From: DATLLN01 sp963797175 | Lineage (GTDB): Bacteria; Actinomycetota; Thermoleophilia; Gaiellales; JAICJC01 | Direction: 5' to 3' | DNA: 64,000 nucleotides | Assembly (NCBI GenBank): GCA_963797175.1 | Contig: CAWCOL010000005.1 | Coordinates: 496,001-560,000, forward strand | In this document: piece after piece, positions 33,998 to 41,532 of the stretch | How positions within the stretch are numbered: position 1 is the first letter of the stretch | How the letters are laid out: every line of letters starts with the position of its first letter | Notes under the pieces: model-generated | Database searches by the model: none | The model's input: the letters and a program-made list of their open reading frames with translations, nothing else | Told to the model about the DNA's origin: nothing | Translations under genes and position numbers: made by a program

Positions 33998-34325
33998 AGG
34001 GCTCACGCGTGCCCGAAGCGAGCAGGGCGACTCCCAGCACCACCATCCCGGCGGTGACCAGCCGGGCGCGGCGTCGGCTCATGGGGCTGCCCAGCGCGGC
34101 GCCCGCGGCCCGGGCGGAGAGCAGCGAGCCGCGCGACGCGAACGACAGCACCGAGGCGACCGAGCCCGCGGAGCCGATCGAGAAGGCCGAGGCCACCGAG
34201 CCGGCCGAGCAGATGCTGAACGCCGACCCGGTCGAGCCGATCGAGAGGATCGAGCCCTCGCTGGCGATCGAGAGCACGGAGTTGCGGCTGCGCCACGAGC
34301 GCACCGACTCCTCCGGGGCGCTCAC
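33996..34325 (-). CDS. Serine-rich nonapeptide-repeat protein with C-terminal membrane helix
   Basis: A 109-residue protein. Residues ~16-75 consist of tandem units of the form S-x-x-S-(I/F)-x-S-x-G, for example SVLSIASEG, SILSIGSTG and SAFSICSAG, plus longer variants with an inserted SVA. Such spacing suggests a small beta-solenoid. A basic stretch (SRRRAR) and one hydrophobic helix (LVTAGMVVLGVALLASG) end the protein, so it is probably anchored with the repeat in the cytoplasm or at the membrane surface. The start overlaps the cupin stop (ATGA). I have a recollection of similar actinobacterial hypothetical proteins but no function. Confidence 0.7.
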   Translation of the reverse strand: MSAPEESVRSWRSRNSVLSIASEGSILSIGSTGSAFSICSAGSVASAFSIGSAGSVASVLSFASRGSLLSARAAGAALGSPMSRRRARLVTAGMVVLGVALLASGTREP

Positions 34326-34888
34326 GGCAGCCGGCCCTCGCGGTAGCGGGCCCGCTCGCCCTCCCCGAACCGGGCGTACGCAACGTCGGCGTCGGCCGTC
34401 TCCTGCTCGACGCCAGCCCCGCGGGCGATCGCCGCCGCGTCAACCGTGTAGGCGCCCCAGTCGGGCCCGGTCGAGCGCTCGCGGGCGCCGACGGCGAGCA
34501 CGATGCAGCCGCCGTCGCCGGAGCCGATGATGACGTGCTCCGTCCCGGCCGGGCAGTGGACGAAGTCCCAGGCGCGCAGCGGCCGCTCCTGCCCCTCGAC
34601 GATCAGCAGCGCGTCGCCCGAGAGCACCAGGAAGTCCTCCTGGTCGTTCTCGCGGTGGTACATCGCCATCGGCTCGTCGGGCCCGAGCACGGTGATGTTG
34701 ATCCCCACCTGATCGAACCCTGCGCCGGCTTCGTCCGGCCCCTCGAACTCGCAATAGGCGCCGCGGCCGCTGCGCTCGATCCACGGCGCCTCGCGCGCAT
34801 TCAGCACGAACCAGCCGGCCGAGGCCGGCAGGCGGCCGTGGTCGGTCTGCTCGAGCGGTGCCTCGGGAACGCTCACGTTGTTCCGCAT
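34322..34888 (-). CDS. Cupin-domain protein
   Basis: A 188-residue single-domain cupin. The metal-site motifs are MYHRENDQEDFLVLSG (cupin 1) and HCPAGTEHVIIGSG (cupin 2). Flanking sequence WIERSGRGAYCEFEG and a C-terminal helical tail are unlike sugar-isomerase cupins. The reaction is unknown; such proteins may be dioxygenases, isomerases or binding proteins. It is coupled by a 4-base overlap to the serine-repeat gene and divergent from the GNAT gene. ATG 34888 is the likely start, with a GTG four codons downstream as alternative. Confidence 0.82.
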   Translation of the reverse strand: MRNNVSVPEAPLEQTDHGRLPASAGWFVLNAREAPWIERSGRGAYCEFEGPDEAGAGFDQVGINITVLGPDEPMAMYHRENDQEDFLVLSGDALLIVEGQERPLRAWDFVHCPAGTEHVIIGSGDGGCIVLAVGARERSTGPDWGAYTVDAAAIARGAGVEQETADADVAYARFGEGERARYREGRLP

Positions 34889-34911
34889 GCTATCCGGGGC
34901 ATCCTGCCGCC

Positions 34912-35694
34912 ATGGAGATCGACGGGCGGCTGATCCAGCGCGTCGAGTCGGCGCAGGCCGCGTACGTCGGATGGCGGGTCGCCGCGCTGGGCGGGACGGC
35001 CGGGCCGCTCGGCCACGGCGGCGTCGCCGCCCGGTGCGCGGACCATCCGGACCACTGGTATGCGAACCGGATCCTGCTGGCGGCGCCCGGCGAGGCAACG
35101 GCTGCTGCCGACGCGGCGGCCGGACTGATCGGCGCACGCCTGCCGGTCCGGGTCGAGGTGCCACGGCCCCTGCTCGACGAGCCGCTGGCCGAGGCGCTGG
35201 GCGACCTCGGGCTCGCGGCGGCATGGTCGGCCCGGGCCGTGGCCTCGCCGATCGTCGTCCCTCCCCCGCCCGCGGTCGCTCGCGTCCGCGTCGTCCGGGT
35301 GCAGGACGCGGAAGGCGCCGAGCGCTTCTGGGACGCCTACGAGCGGTGCTTCGGCGAGCCGCAGCCCGAGCGCGCGACCCACGTCTCGGCGCTGGCCGAT
35401 GCTCCCGCCGGGCTCTCCGCACACATGGCGGTCGCCGGCACCGAGGTGGTGGCGGTCGCCCTGCTCCTCGTCCGCGAAGGCGTGGCGCTGCTCGCCGACG
35501 CCGCGACCCGCGAGGAGTGGCGCGGCCGTGGCCTCCACGCGCTGCTGGTCGCGGCCCGCCTGGCCGACGCGCAGCGGGCCGGCGCCGATGTCGTCACCAG
35601 CGACGTCGAGGAGGGCGGTGGCAGCGACCGCAACCTGCGCCGCCTCGGGCTGCACGACGGGTACACGCGGGATGTCTGGTCGGGCCCGTCATGA
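34912..35694 (+). CDS. GNAT-family N-acetyltransferase
   Basis: A 260-residue protein. The C-terminal third is a GNAT fold with AVAGTEVVAVALLLV, then LADAATREEWRGRGLHALLV, containing the R/Q-x-x-G-x-G/A acetyl-CoA loop (WRGRGLH). The N-terminal ~120 residues form a less conserved half, so it may be a tandem-type GNAT. Substrate unknown. ATG 34912 is 23 bases from the divergent cupin start. Confidence 0.78.
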   Translation: MEIDGRLIQRVESAQAAYVGWRVAALGGTAGPLGHGGVAARCADHPDHWYANRILLAAPGEATAAADAAAGLIGARLPVRVEVPRPLLDEPLAEALGDLGLAAAWSARAVASPIVVPPPPAVARVRVVRVQDAEGAERFWDAYERCFGEPQPERATHVSALADAPAGLSAHMAVAGTEVVAVALLLVREGVALLADAATREEWRGRGLHALLVAARLADAQRAGADVVTSDVEEGGGSDRNLRRLGLHDGYTRDVWSGPS

Positions 35695-35737
35695 GGGTGC
35701 CCGCTGCGCAACGTGATCCGCTCGCCGTGACGGGCGG

Positions 35738-36178
35738 TCAGCCGAGTCGCTCGGCAAGCGAGACGATGATCCCCTCCGGCCCGCGGACATAGGCCATCCG
35801 CCAGGCGCCCTCGTACTCGCCGATGCCACCGACCAGCCCATGGCCCTGCGCGGCTGCCCAATCGACAGCAGCCTGCAGGTCGTTGACCTCGAACGAGACG
35901 TTGCGCAACCCCAGCTCGTTGGCCATGGCAGACGGTGACCCCGGCACGGAGTCGGGTCGGACGAACCTCGCGAGCTCGAGGCGGGCGCCATGGTCGGGCG
36001 CCTTCAGCATGACGATCTCGGTGCGGGAGCCGGGAATGCCGCAGACCGTATCCAGGAACTCGCCCTCGACGAACGTCGTGCCCTCGACCTCCAGACCCAG
36101 CCCCACGAAGAACGCCGTCACGCGGTCGAGATCTGCGACGGTGATGCCGACGTGGTCGAAGCGTCGAACGTGTGACAT
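35738..36178 (-). CDS. VOC-family (glyoxalase/bleomycin resistance-like) protein
   Basis: A 146-residue protein with two beta-alpha-beta-beta-beta modules. The metal-site positions are FDHVGITVADLDRV at the N-terminus, TEIVMLK, LRNVSFEVNDL in module two and the C-terminal AYVRGPEGIIVSLAE glutamate. The final GPEGIIVSLAERLG matches lactoylglutathione-lyase-like and methylmalonyl-CoA-epimerase-like proteins. Specific substrate unknown. ATG 36178; tRNA-Gly lies 38 bases upstream on the same strand. Confidence 0.85.
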   Translation of the reverse strand: MSHVRRFDHVGITVADLDRVTAFFVGLGLEVEGTTFVEGEFLDTVCGIPGSRTEIVMLKAPDHGARLELARFVRPDSVPGSPSAMANELGLRNVSFEVNDLQAAVDWAAAQGHGLVGGIGEYEGAWRMAYVRGPEGIIVSLAERLG

Positions 36179-36216
36179 GGGCTGGTCTTCCCGCCGCCGT
36201 GGGACACGGGGGTTGA

Positions 36217-36290
36217 AGCGGCTGAAGGGGCTCGAACCCTCGACCTTCTGCATGGCAAGCAGACGCTCTAGCCAACTGAGCTACAGCCGC
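36217..36290 (-). tRNA. tRNA-Gly (anticodon GCC)
   Basis: A 74-base cloverleaf on the minus strand: acceptor GCGGCTG/CAGCCGC, discriminator T, D-arm GCTCAGTTGGCTAGAGC, anticodon loop TTGCCAT with stem TCTGC/GCAGA, and T-arm GAGGGTTCGAGCCCCTT. CCA is not encoded. Confidence 0.96.
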
Positions 36291-36302
36291 GCGAACCCGC
36301 CC

Positions 36303-36308
36303 AGTATA
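36303..36308 (-). promoter_or_regulatory. -10 element of tRNA-Gly
   Basis: TATACT on the minus strand, 12 bases upstream of the tRNA 5' end. It lies back to back with the sigma-28-type promoter of the chemoreceptor-like gene. Confidence 0.5.
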
Positions 36309-36334
36309 GCCCTCCCCCGGCCGCGGCGGTCGGG

Positions 36335-36362
36335 CTCAACTCCGGCCTGGACGGGCCGATCA
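36335..36362 (+). promoter_or_regulatory. Sigma-28 (FliA/WhiG)-type promoter of the chemoreceptor-like gene
   Basis: CTCAA (36335-36339), exactly 15 bases, GCCGATCA (36355-36362). This is the same architecture as the flp site. The ATG is 10 bases after the -10, so the transcript would have almost no leader. Confidence 0.65.
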
Positions 36363-36372
36363 CCCGTGTGCG

Positions 36373-37938
36373 ATGGCCTCCAGGCGCATACCCGTGGCCG
36401 ACCTCGCGGCTCCGGCTGCCGCGGCGCTTCCCGCGCTGCTCGCGCTGACAGGTCACACCCGCACCGCGGCCATCGTCGCCTGCACCGCGCTCTTCGCCGT
36501 CGCGATCGGCGCGACGCTCGGTCGCCGCCGGCGGCGCGACGCCGTCGCCCGCCTCCGGTCGGCCGCGGACATGGCGGCGGCGGGTGACCTCACTGTCGGG
36601 TGCACCGCGAAGGACGCGGGCGAGCTGGCGGCGCCGGTCGCCTCGCTCAACATGATGATCTCCGGTGTCGCGTCGCTGGTCGGGCGCATGGCCGGTGTCA
36701 GCGCGACGCTCAGCGCCGCCGGCCAGCAGATCGCGATCAACAGCGGCGCGGCCGACGCGGCGGTCGGCGAGATCGCCCACGCGGCGACCGACCTGGCCGC
36801 CAACGCCGAGCGCCAGTCGGCGATGATCGAGCAGGCCCGGGGCTCCGCCGAGCAGCTGGCGGGCGCTGCGGCCGCCGCCGCGGCCAGCATCGCCGGCGCG
36901 ACCGAGGACACCGCCGACGCGCGCACGATCGCCGAGGACGGCGTCCGGTCGGCCGAGTCCGCGCACAGCGCGATGGACGCCGCCCGCACCTCGGCCGGCG
37001 CCGTCACCGAGACGATGAGCGAGCTCGAAGCCGACTCCGGGCGCATCGGCGGCATCGTCGAGACGATCACCGCCATCGCCGCCCAGACCAACCTGCTGGC
37101 GCTGAACGCGGCCATCGAGGCCGCCCGCGCCGGCGAGCAGGGCCGCGGCTTCGCCGTCGTCGCCGACGAGGTGCGCAAGCTCGCCGAGCAGTCCAGCGCC
37201 GCCGCCGGCAGCATCGCCGAGCTGATCCGCCAGATGCAGGAGCGCACCGCGAACGCCGCCCGCACGGTGGCGCACGCGGTCAGCCGCACCGAGGAGGGCG
37301 CCGCCACGGTCGATCAGACGCTGGCCGCTTTCGGGCGCATCGACCGCACGATCGACGTGCTGGCCGCGCGGGTCGAGGAGATCGCGGCGGCCGCCCAGCT
37401 GATGGCGGTCGAGTCCGACAGCGTCCGCACCCGCCTTGGCGAGCTGGCTGAGGTCGGAGCGGAGTCGGCACGCGCCGCCGAGCACGTCGCCGGCGCGGCG
37501 CAGCAGACGACCACCTCGACCGGCGAGATCGCGGTCTCCGCCGCAGGCCTGGCCGACGCCGCGTCCGAGCTCGAGTCCCTGGTCGGCCAGTTCAAGATCG
37601 ACGACGCGGGTGCCGTGTTCCGCTGCGCGCTGGACGCCGACTGGACGATGCTGCTGATGACCGACTCGATCCAGCGCATCACCGGCCACCCGGCCTCCGA
37701 CTTCATCGCCAACCGCGTCCGCACCTACGCCAGCGTGATCCACCCCGACGACGCCGGCCACGTGGACGAGGTCGTCGGCGCGGCGGTCGAGGAGGCGCGG
37801 CCCTACACCGTCGAGTACCGCGTGCTGCGCCCCGACGGCGGCAGCCGCTGGGTGACCGAGCACGGCAGGCCGCACATCGTCCCCGGGCGCGCCGGCGCCG
37901 ACTGGCTGGACGGCGTCATCCTGCCCCGCGCCGCGTAG
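36373..37938 (+). CDS. Methyl-accepting chemotaxis-like protein with C-terminal PAS domain
   Basis: A 521-residue protein. Two adjacent hydrophobic segments (about 10-28 and 30-48) form a membrane hairpin without a large extracellular sensor, then a basic stretch and a HAMP-like region. The signalling coiled coil contains the highly conserved MCP tip AAQTNLLALNAAIEAARAGE and continues GRGFAVVADEVRKLAEQS (about 236-275). From ~408 a PAS domain follows (ITGHPASDFIANRV, then EYRVLRPDGGSRWV). PAS after the signalling domain is an uncommon order. No che genes are nearby. A sigma-28-type promoter lies immediately upstream. Confidence 0.88.
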   Translation: MASRRIPVADLAAPAAAALPALLALTGHTRTAAIVACTALFAVAIGATLGRRRRRDAVARLRSAADMAAAGDLTVGCTAKDAGELAAPVASLNMMISGVASLVGRMAGVSATLSAAGQQIAINSGAADAAVGEIAHAATDLAANAERQSAMIEQARGSAEQLAGAAAAAAASIAGATEDTADARTIAEDGVRSAESAHSAMDAARTSAGAVTETMSELEADSGRIGGIVETITAIAAQTNLLALNAAIEAARAGEQGRGFAVVADEVRKLAEQSSAAAGSIAELIRQMQERTANAARTVAHAVSRTEEGAATVDQTLAAFGRIDRTIDVLAARVEEIAAAAQLMAVESDSVRTRLGELAEVGAESARAAEHVAGAAQQTTTSTGEIAVSAAGLADAASELESLVGQFKIDDAGAVFRCALDADWTMLLMTDSIQRITGHPASDFIANRVRTYASVIHPDDAGHVDEVVGAAVEEARPYTVEYRVLRPDGGSRWVTEHGRPHIVPGRAGADWLDGVILPRAA

Positions 37939-37945
37939 CCATCAT

Positions 37946-38173
37946 CTAGCCGCGCTCGAGCTTCTCGCGCTGCTTCACGTCGAGCCGCTGGATCTGCGCC
38001 AGCAGCTGGGCGACGTGGCCCTTGGTGTCCTCGACGATGCGGTTGACCGCCTCCTTCGCGTCCTCGTCGGACAGCGAGAAGAGCTGCTCCTCGTAGCGGT
38101 TGATCGCCAGCAGCTCCTCGGCCAGGTCGCTGCGCAGGGACTGGAGGTCGGAGGTCAGCTCGGTCAGTCGCAT
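37946..38173 (-). CDS. Small ferritin-like / helical-hairpin protein
   Basis: A 75-residue all-helical protein. Two amphipathic helices carry LAEELLAINRYEEQLFSL and EAVNRIVEDTKGHVAQLLAQ. The spacing of Glu/Tyr/Glu in the first and Glu-x4-His in the second resembles half of a rubrerythrin/encapsulated-ferritin-type diiron bundle, which would need to dimerise. Iron binding is only a suggestion. It lies seven bases from the end of the convergent chemoreceptor-like gene and nine bases after the threonine-synthase-like gene, probably in one operon with it. Confidence 0.6.
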   Translation of the reverse strand: MRLTELTSDLQSLRSDLAEELLAINRYEEQLFSLSDEDAKEAVNRIVEDTKGHVAQLLAQIQRLDVKQREKLERG

Positions 38174-38182
38174 CGGCGCACT

Positions 38183-39442
38183 CTACTCACCCCGGACGGC
38201 CAGCACCCGGAGCAGGTCGTCCACCCGCGCCTCGACGGTCTCGAGGCCCGCCGGCGAGATCGTGGACTCGTCCATCAGGCCGTGCTCGGTGATGACGGAC
38301 ACGGCCTGGACGCGCGCCGGCACGTCGCCGCGCGAGGCCAGCTTCTGGCAGGCGGCGATGCCGGCCGCCGCGGCCAGATCGGACCACACGCCCTCGTTCT
38401 CGCCGAGGGCCATCCGCGCCGCCTCGAGCTCGGCGTCCGTGACGCGAACGACCAGCCCCTCCGACTCGACCACCGCGTTCAGCCCCTGCACCGTGCCGGT
38501 GATGCCCGACAGCGATCGGCCCGGCCCCGACAGGTCGCCGGTGGGCGCCACCCAGTCCTTGCCGCCGGCCAGCGCGCTCGCCAGCGCGCCGCCGGTCTCG
38601 ACGGCGACCATCCGCGGCACCGCGTCCACCAGGTTCCAGTCGGCCAGGTCCTTGAAGCCCCGCCAGATCCCCTGGATGCCGTCGCCCAGGCCGACCGGGA
38701 CGGCGACCATGTCGGGCACGGCCATGTTCAGCTGCTCGACGATCTCGTAGGCGATGGTGCGGTACCCCTCCGTCGCGATGGGGTCGCCGCCGATCGGCGG
38801 GGACGTCCGGTTCGAGACCGCCTTCCACGAGAGCATCCGCTCCGCCTCGGCCAGCAGCGCCCAGCGCCCCTCGCTGCCCTCGACGCCCACGGCGCGGCCG
38901 CCGACGCCCTCGATCGCATCCACCACCCGGCTGCCCTGTACGGCCAACGCCGCGTCCACGAGGCTCACCGAGCGCAGCCCCGCCCGCGCCGCGTATGACG
39001 AGATCGAGACGCACAGGGCGTCGTCGCCGGCGCAGGCAACGGTGACGCCGGCGTCCCCGGCGGCGGCGATCGCCGAGATCGCCAGCGTCGCGTAGCGGTC
39101 GCGCCAGCTCCCCGTCGGGTTCAGCCGCTCGTCCTTGATCAGGAGCCTTCGCATGCCCATCTCCCGCCCCAGCCGCGGCGCCGCGATCAGCGGCGTGCCG
39201 CCCTCGCCGAGCGAGATCAGCCGGTCGCGCTGCACTGGCAGCTGCGCCGAGTACCGCACCATCCCGGCGCCCGAGAGGCGGCCGGGCCGCAGGCCCTGCA
39301 TGCGCCCGTAGACGGGCCGCACGTTCGTCGGCGCCTCGTCCGCCGAGCACGCCGGGCACCCACCGGGCATCGGCACGACCGGGTACCGGCGCGCACAGCG
39401 CAGGCACTCGAGGGCGGTCGGAACGGCCACGGACACGAGCAT
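38183..39442 (-). CDS. Threonine-synthase-like protein lacking the PLP lysine (probable pseudoenzyme)
   Basis: A 419-residue fold-type II protein with an N-terminal zinc ribbon (Cys13, Cys16, Cys29, Cys32), as in some threonine synthases. The loop that normally reads NPTGSFKDR reads NPTGSWRDR (108-116), so the PLP lysine is Arg114. The cofactor loop normally like GNTAAS reads CAGDDALCVSISSY, losing the asparagine. The remaining core (SLGEGGTPLIAAPRLG, VPVGLGDGIQGIWRGF, TGTVQGLNAV) is well kept and codon bias is normal. Threonine synthesis is therefore unlikely; a binding or regulatory role is possible. Confidence 0.78.
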   Translation of the reverse strand: MLVSVAVPTALECLRCARRYPVVPMPGGCPACSADEAPTNVRPVYGRMQGLRPGRLSGAGMVRYSAQLPVQRDRLISLGEGGTPLIAAPRLGREMGMRRLLIKDERLNPTGSWRDRYATLAISAIAAAGDAGVTVACAGDDALCVSISSYAARAGLRSVSLVDAALAVQGSRVVDAIEGVGGRAVGVEGSEGRWALLAEAERMLSWKAVSNRTSPPIGGDPIATEGYRTIAYEIVEQLNMAVPDMVAVPVGLGDGIQGIWRGFKDLADWNLVDAVPRMVAVETGGALASALAGGKDWVAPTGDLSGPGRSLSGITGTVQGLNAVVESEGLVVRVTDAELEAARMALGENEGVWSDLAAAAGIAACQKLASRGDVPARVQAVSVITEHGLMDESTISPAGLETVEARVDDLLRVLAVRGE

Positions 39443-39447
39443 ACCGC

Positions 39448-39477
39448 TTGACGCGGACCCCCCTGGCCGTGTGTACT
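39448..39477 (+). promoter_or_regulatory. Housekeeping-type promoter for the 74-residue gene
   Basis: TTGACG (39448-39453), 18 bases, TGTACT (39472-39477), ending six bases before ATG 39484. It predicts a leaderless message. Confidence 0.5.
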
Positions 39478-39483
39478 TGGCGC

Positions 39484-39708
39484 ATGATCTACTGCGTCGT
39501 GCCCCGCGAGATGGAGTCCGAGTGGCTGGCGCCGCTGGGCGCGCGCTACCGGGACAACCCCGACGTGTGCGTGATCGTCGACCGCCGCCACGGCGGCCCG
39601 AACGACCGCCGCAGAGGGCCCGCCGTCACGGCGCACGACCAGCGCGTGACGCGCGACCGCCGGCGCCGCCGGGTGCCGGGCACCTTCCCCGCCACGAACG
39701 ACTTCTAG
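39484..39708 (+). CDS. Small hypothetical protein with DRR/RR-rich motif
   Basis: A 74-residue protein. The N-terminal MIYCVVPREMESEWLAPLG is followed by RDNPDVCVIVDRRHGGPNDR and an Arg-rich tail. The VxVIVDRR-x(n)-RR pattern recurs in short bacterial hypothetical proteins. No membrane helix. The ATG at 39484 follows a promoter closely; the upstream in-frame ATG 39448 lies within the promoter. The stop TAG overlaps the convergent gene's stop in a shared CTAG. Confidence 0.6.
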   Translation: MIYCVVPREMESEWLAPLGARYRDNPDVCVIVDRRHGGPNDRRRGPAVTAHDQRVTRDRRRRRVPGTFPATNDF

Positions 39709-40328
39709 TTCTCGGCAGAAGGAGCGGCGCCGACCAGCTCGACCGTGCCGTCGTCCTCGGCGTGGGCGTTCCACGAGCAGAAGCGGTCGTCCAGCTCGTC
39801 GAGGTCGTCGCCGCGGTGCTGGAGCGTCACCGTCTGGGCGCCCAGCATGTCGATCCGGTACTGGTACCAGGACAGATCCCAGGCGACGGTGACCACCACC
39901 TCGCGGTGGCTGCGCTGGACGACGCTGACCTGCGGCTCGCCCAGCGTGCGGGCGATCCCCGAGACCGTGCGCGGGTGCGTGCTCTCGTTGAACAGCTCGA
40001 CCCCGGCCTCGACCGCGTCGCGGGGATCCTCCGGCAGCAGCTCGGGGTCGAACGGCTCGGGCGCCGTCAGGTGCCGGGGCTTGCCCGCGAACCAGCGCTT
40101 GATGCCCTTCTCGCGCCGCGGCGCCAGCTGGACGGGGAGCGCCGGCGCGCCCTCGCGCACCCATCCGCGCGCGTCGGCGCCGCCGACGCAGAGCTCGCAG
40201 ACGTGCGCCTCGTCACCGCCGACTCGGTGGTAGCGGACGAGCCGCTCCCCCATCAGGAGCGTCCTGCCGCACACCTCGCAGCGCCGGTCGTTGGTGGTTC
40301 GTCGGATCTCGATCAAATGCCGTCGCAC
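39705..40328 (-). CDS. Hypothetical protein with N-terminal zinc-finger-like motif
   Basis: A 207-residue protein. Residues ~17-47 contain CEVCGRTLLMGERLVRYHR and VCELC, two CxxC pairs that could hold one zinc. The middle is charged (RREKGIKRWFAGKPRHL). The C-terminal half (TVSGIARTLGEPQVSVVQRS, then VVVTVAWDLSWYQYRID) looks like a compact alpha/beta domain rich in aromatic residues. No family recognised; codon bias supports a real gene. The stop TAG shares CTAG with the convergent small gene. Confidence 0.65.
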   Translation of the reverse strand: MRRHLIEIRRTTNDRRCEVCGRTLLMGERLVRYHRVGGDEAHVCELCVGGADARGWVREGAPALPVQLAPRREKGIKRWFAGKPRHLTAPEPFDPELLPEDPRDAVEAGVELFNESTHPRTVSGIARTLGEPQVSVVQRSHREVVVTVAWDLSWYQYRIDMLGAQTVTLQHRGDDLDELDDRFCSWNAHAEDDGTVELVGAAPSAEN

Positions 40329-40379
40329 CCGTTCCTGTGGGAAGGCCGGCCGCAGTGTACCCGAGACCCTGCGGCCATG

Positions 40380-40410
40380 CCCCGCGTTTGCGGGGATTTT
40401 GCCGAAATCC
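40380..40410 (+). terminator. Terminator-like hairpin overlapping a second hairpin upstream of the RlpA-like gene
   Basis: CCCCGC-GTTT-GCGGGG (40380-40395) is followed by ATTTT. The bases GGATTT then pair with AAATCC (GGATTT-TGCCG-AAATCC, 40394-40410), sharing GG with the first stem. The two hairpins are mutually exclusive, as in an attenuator, but the proposed promoter of the downstream gene lies beyond them. Confidence 0.4.
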
Positions 40411-40435
40411 GTCCGGACGCGCGAACGCTGGCCGG

Positions 40436-40464
40436 TTGCGTGGCCCGGCGACCCCGGGTAGTGT
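40436..40464 (+). promoter_or_regulatory. Putative promoter of the RlpA-like gene
   Basis: TTGCGT (40436-40441), 17 bases, TAGTGT (40459-40464), about 60 bases upstream of ATG 40524. Confidence 0.4.
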
Positions 40465-40523
40465 CACCCGCCGGGCGCCCGGGTCGACTCCGCCGCGGAC
40501 GCGCTCAAACGGGGGATTCGACG

Positions 40524-41532
40524 ATGCACGAGACCCGGACACGTCACGCACGCCTTCTGCGTGGAGCACTCGCCGCCGCCGGCATCGCCGCGGCGATGGC
40601 GCTGAGCGCCGGCCCGGTTGCCGGCGGCGCCGCCTCCTCCACCGCGTCCCAGGAGGGCCGCGCGGCCCAGGTGATGGCGCAGATCGACCGGCTGGACGCC
40701 GAGCGCGCCACCGCGGTCACGAGGGAGCACGCGGCCCTCGACCGCCTGGCCGACGCCCACGCCCGGCTCGCCTCGACCCGCTCCCAGCTCGACGCCGCCG
40801 CGGTCCGGGCTGGCCGCCGTCCAGTCGCAGCTGGCGCAGCAGCTCGTCGCCGAGTACAAGCAGTACAACGGCGACACGGCCGGGTACCTGCTGGCCGCCG
40901 GCTCGCTGGCCGACCTGATCGACCGCGTGGACGCCGTCAACCGGATGAGCGACGCCACGGCTGACGTGATGTCGCAGGTGCGCAAGGCCCGCACGCGCCT
41001 CGAGGGCGAGCAGGCCGCCGAGCAGGCGGACGTCCGCGCCGCGACGACGGCGCTGGACGCGGCACGCGCGGCGCGCGCCGACGTGGACAGCCTGCTCGCC
41101 GACCGCCGCGCGACGCTGGCCGCGGTGTCGGCCAGGGTGCGCACAGGCGTCGTCGACGAGCAGCACCGGCGCCAGGCGCTGGCGACGGACACGCACTCGG
41201 TGGATCCCGGCGGCAGCGCCCAGCACGGCGCGGTCTTCTACGGCGACGCCACCTGGTACGGCTGGGTGCTGGCCGGGCACATCACGGCCTCGGGCGAGGT
41301 GTTCGACCCGATGAAGCTGACCTGCGCCAACCCCTGGCTGCCCGTTCGGGACGCTGCTCAAGGTGACCCTCGGCCGGCCGCTCCGTTGTCGTCCGGGTCA
41401 ACGACCGCGGCCCGTTCGGCGGCGGCGTGATCGACCTCTCGCTGAAGGCGGCCCAAGATGATCGGCCTCTACTCGATCGGCCGCGCCCGGGTGCGCGTCG
41501 AGGTGGTCGGCTACGCGCCGATCAGGCCTTGA
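40524..41532 (+). CDS. Secreted coiled-coil protein with C-terminal RlpA-like double-psi beta-barrel (frameshifted in this sequence)
   Basis: A signal peptide (ending near AGGAASS) starts at ATG 40524. A long coiled coil follows (AAQVMAQIDRLDAERATAVT, then QSQLAQQLVAEYKQYNG), and then a barrel with GDATWYGWVLAGHITASGE, VRVNDRGPFGGG and IDLSLKAAQ. The frame is kept only by assuming four extra bases: one G in GGG at 40807-40809, one C at 41341-41343, one near 41373-41381 and one A at 41455-41456. Corrected, it is about 334 residues and ends at TGA 41532, overlapping the EF-G-like gene by 11 bases. All four are single insertions, mostly in homopolymer runs, so sequence error is likelier than decay. 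RlpA-like barrels bind or cut peptidoglycan. Confidence 0.7.

Noticed and set aside
34889..35422. Arg/Pro-rich upstream extension of the cupin gene on the minus strand
   Set aside because: It is opposite the GNAT gene and lacks domain sequence; the cupin N-terminus at 34888 is complete.
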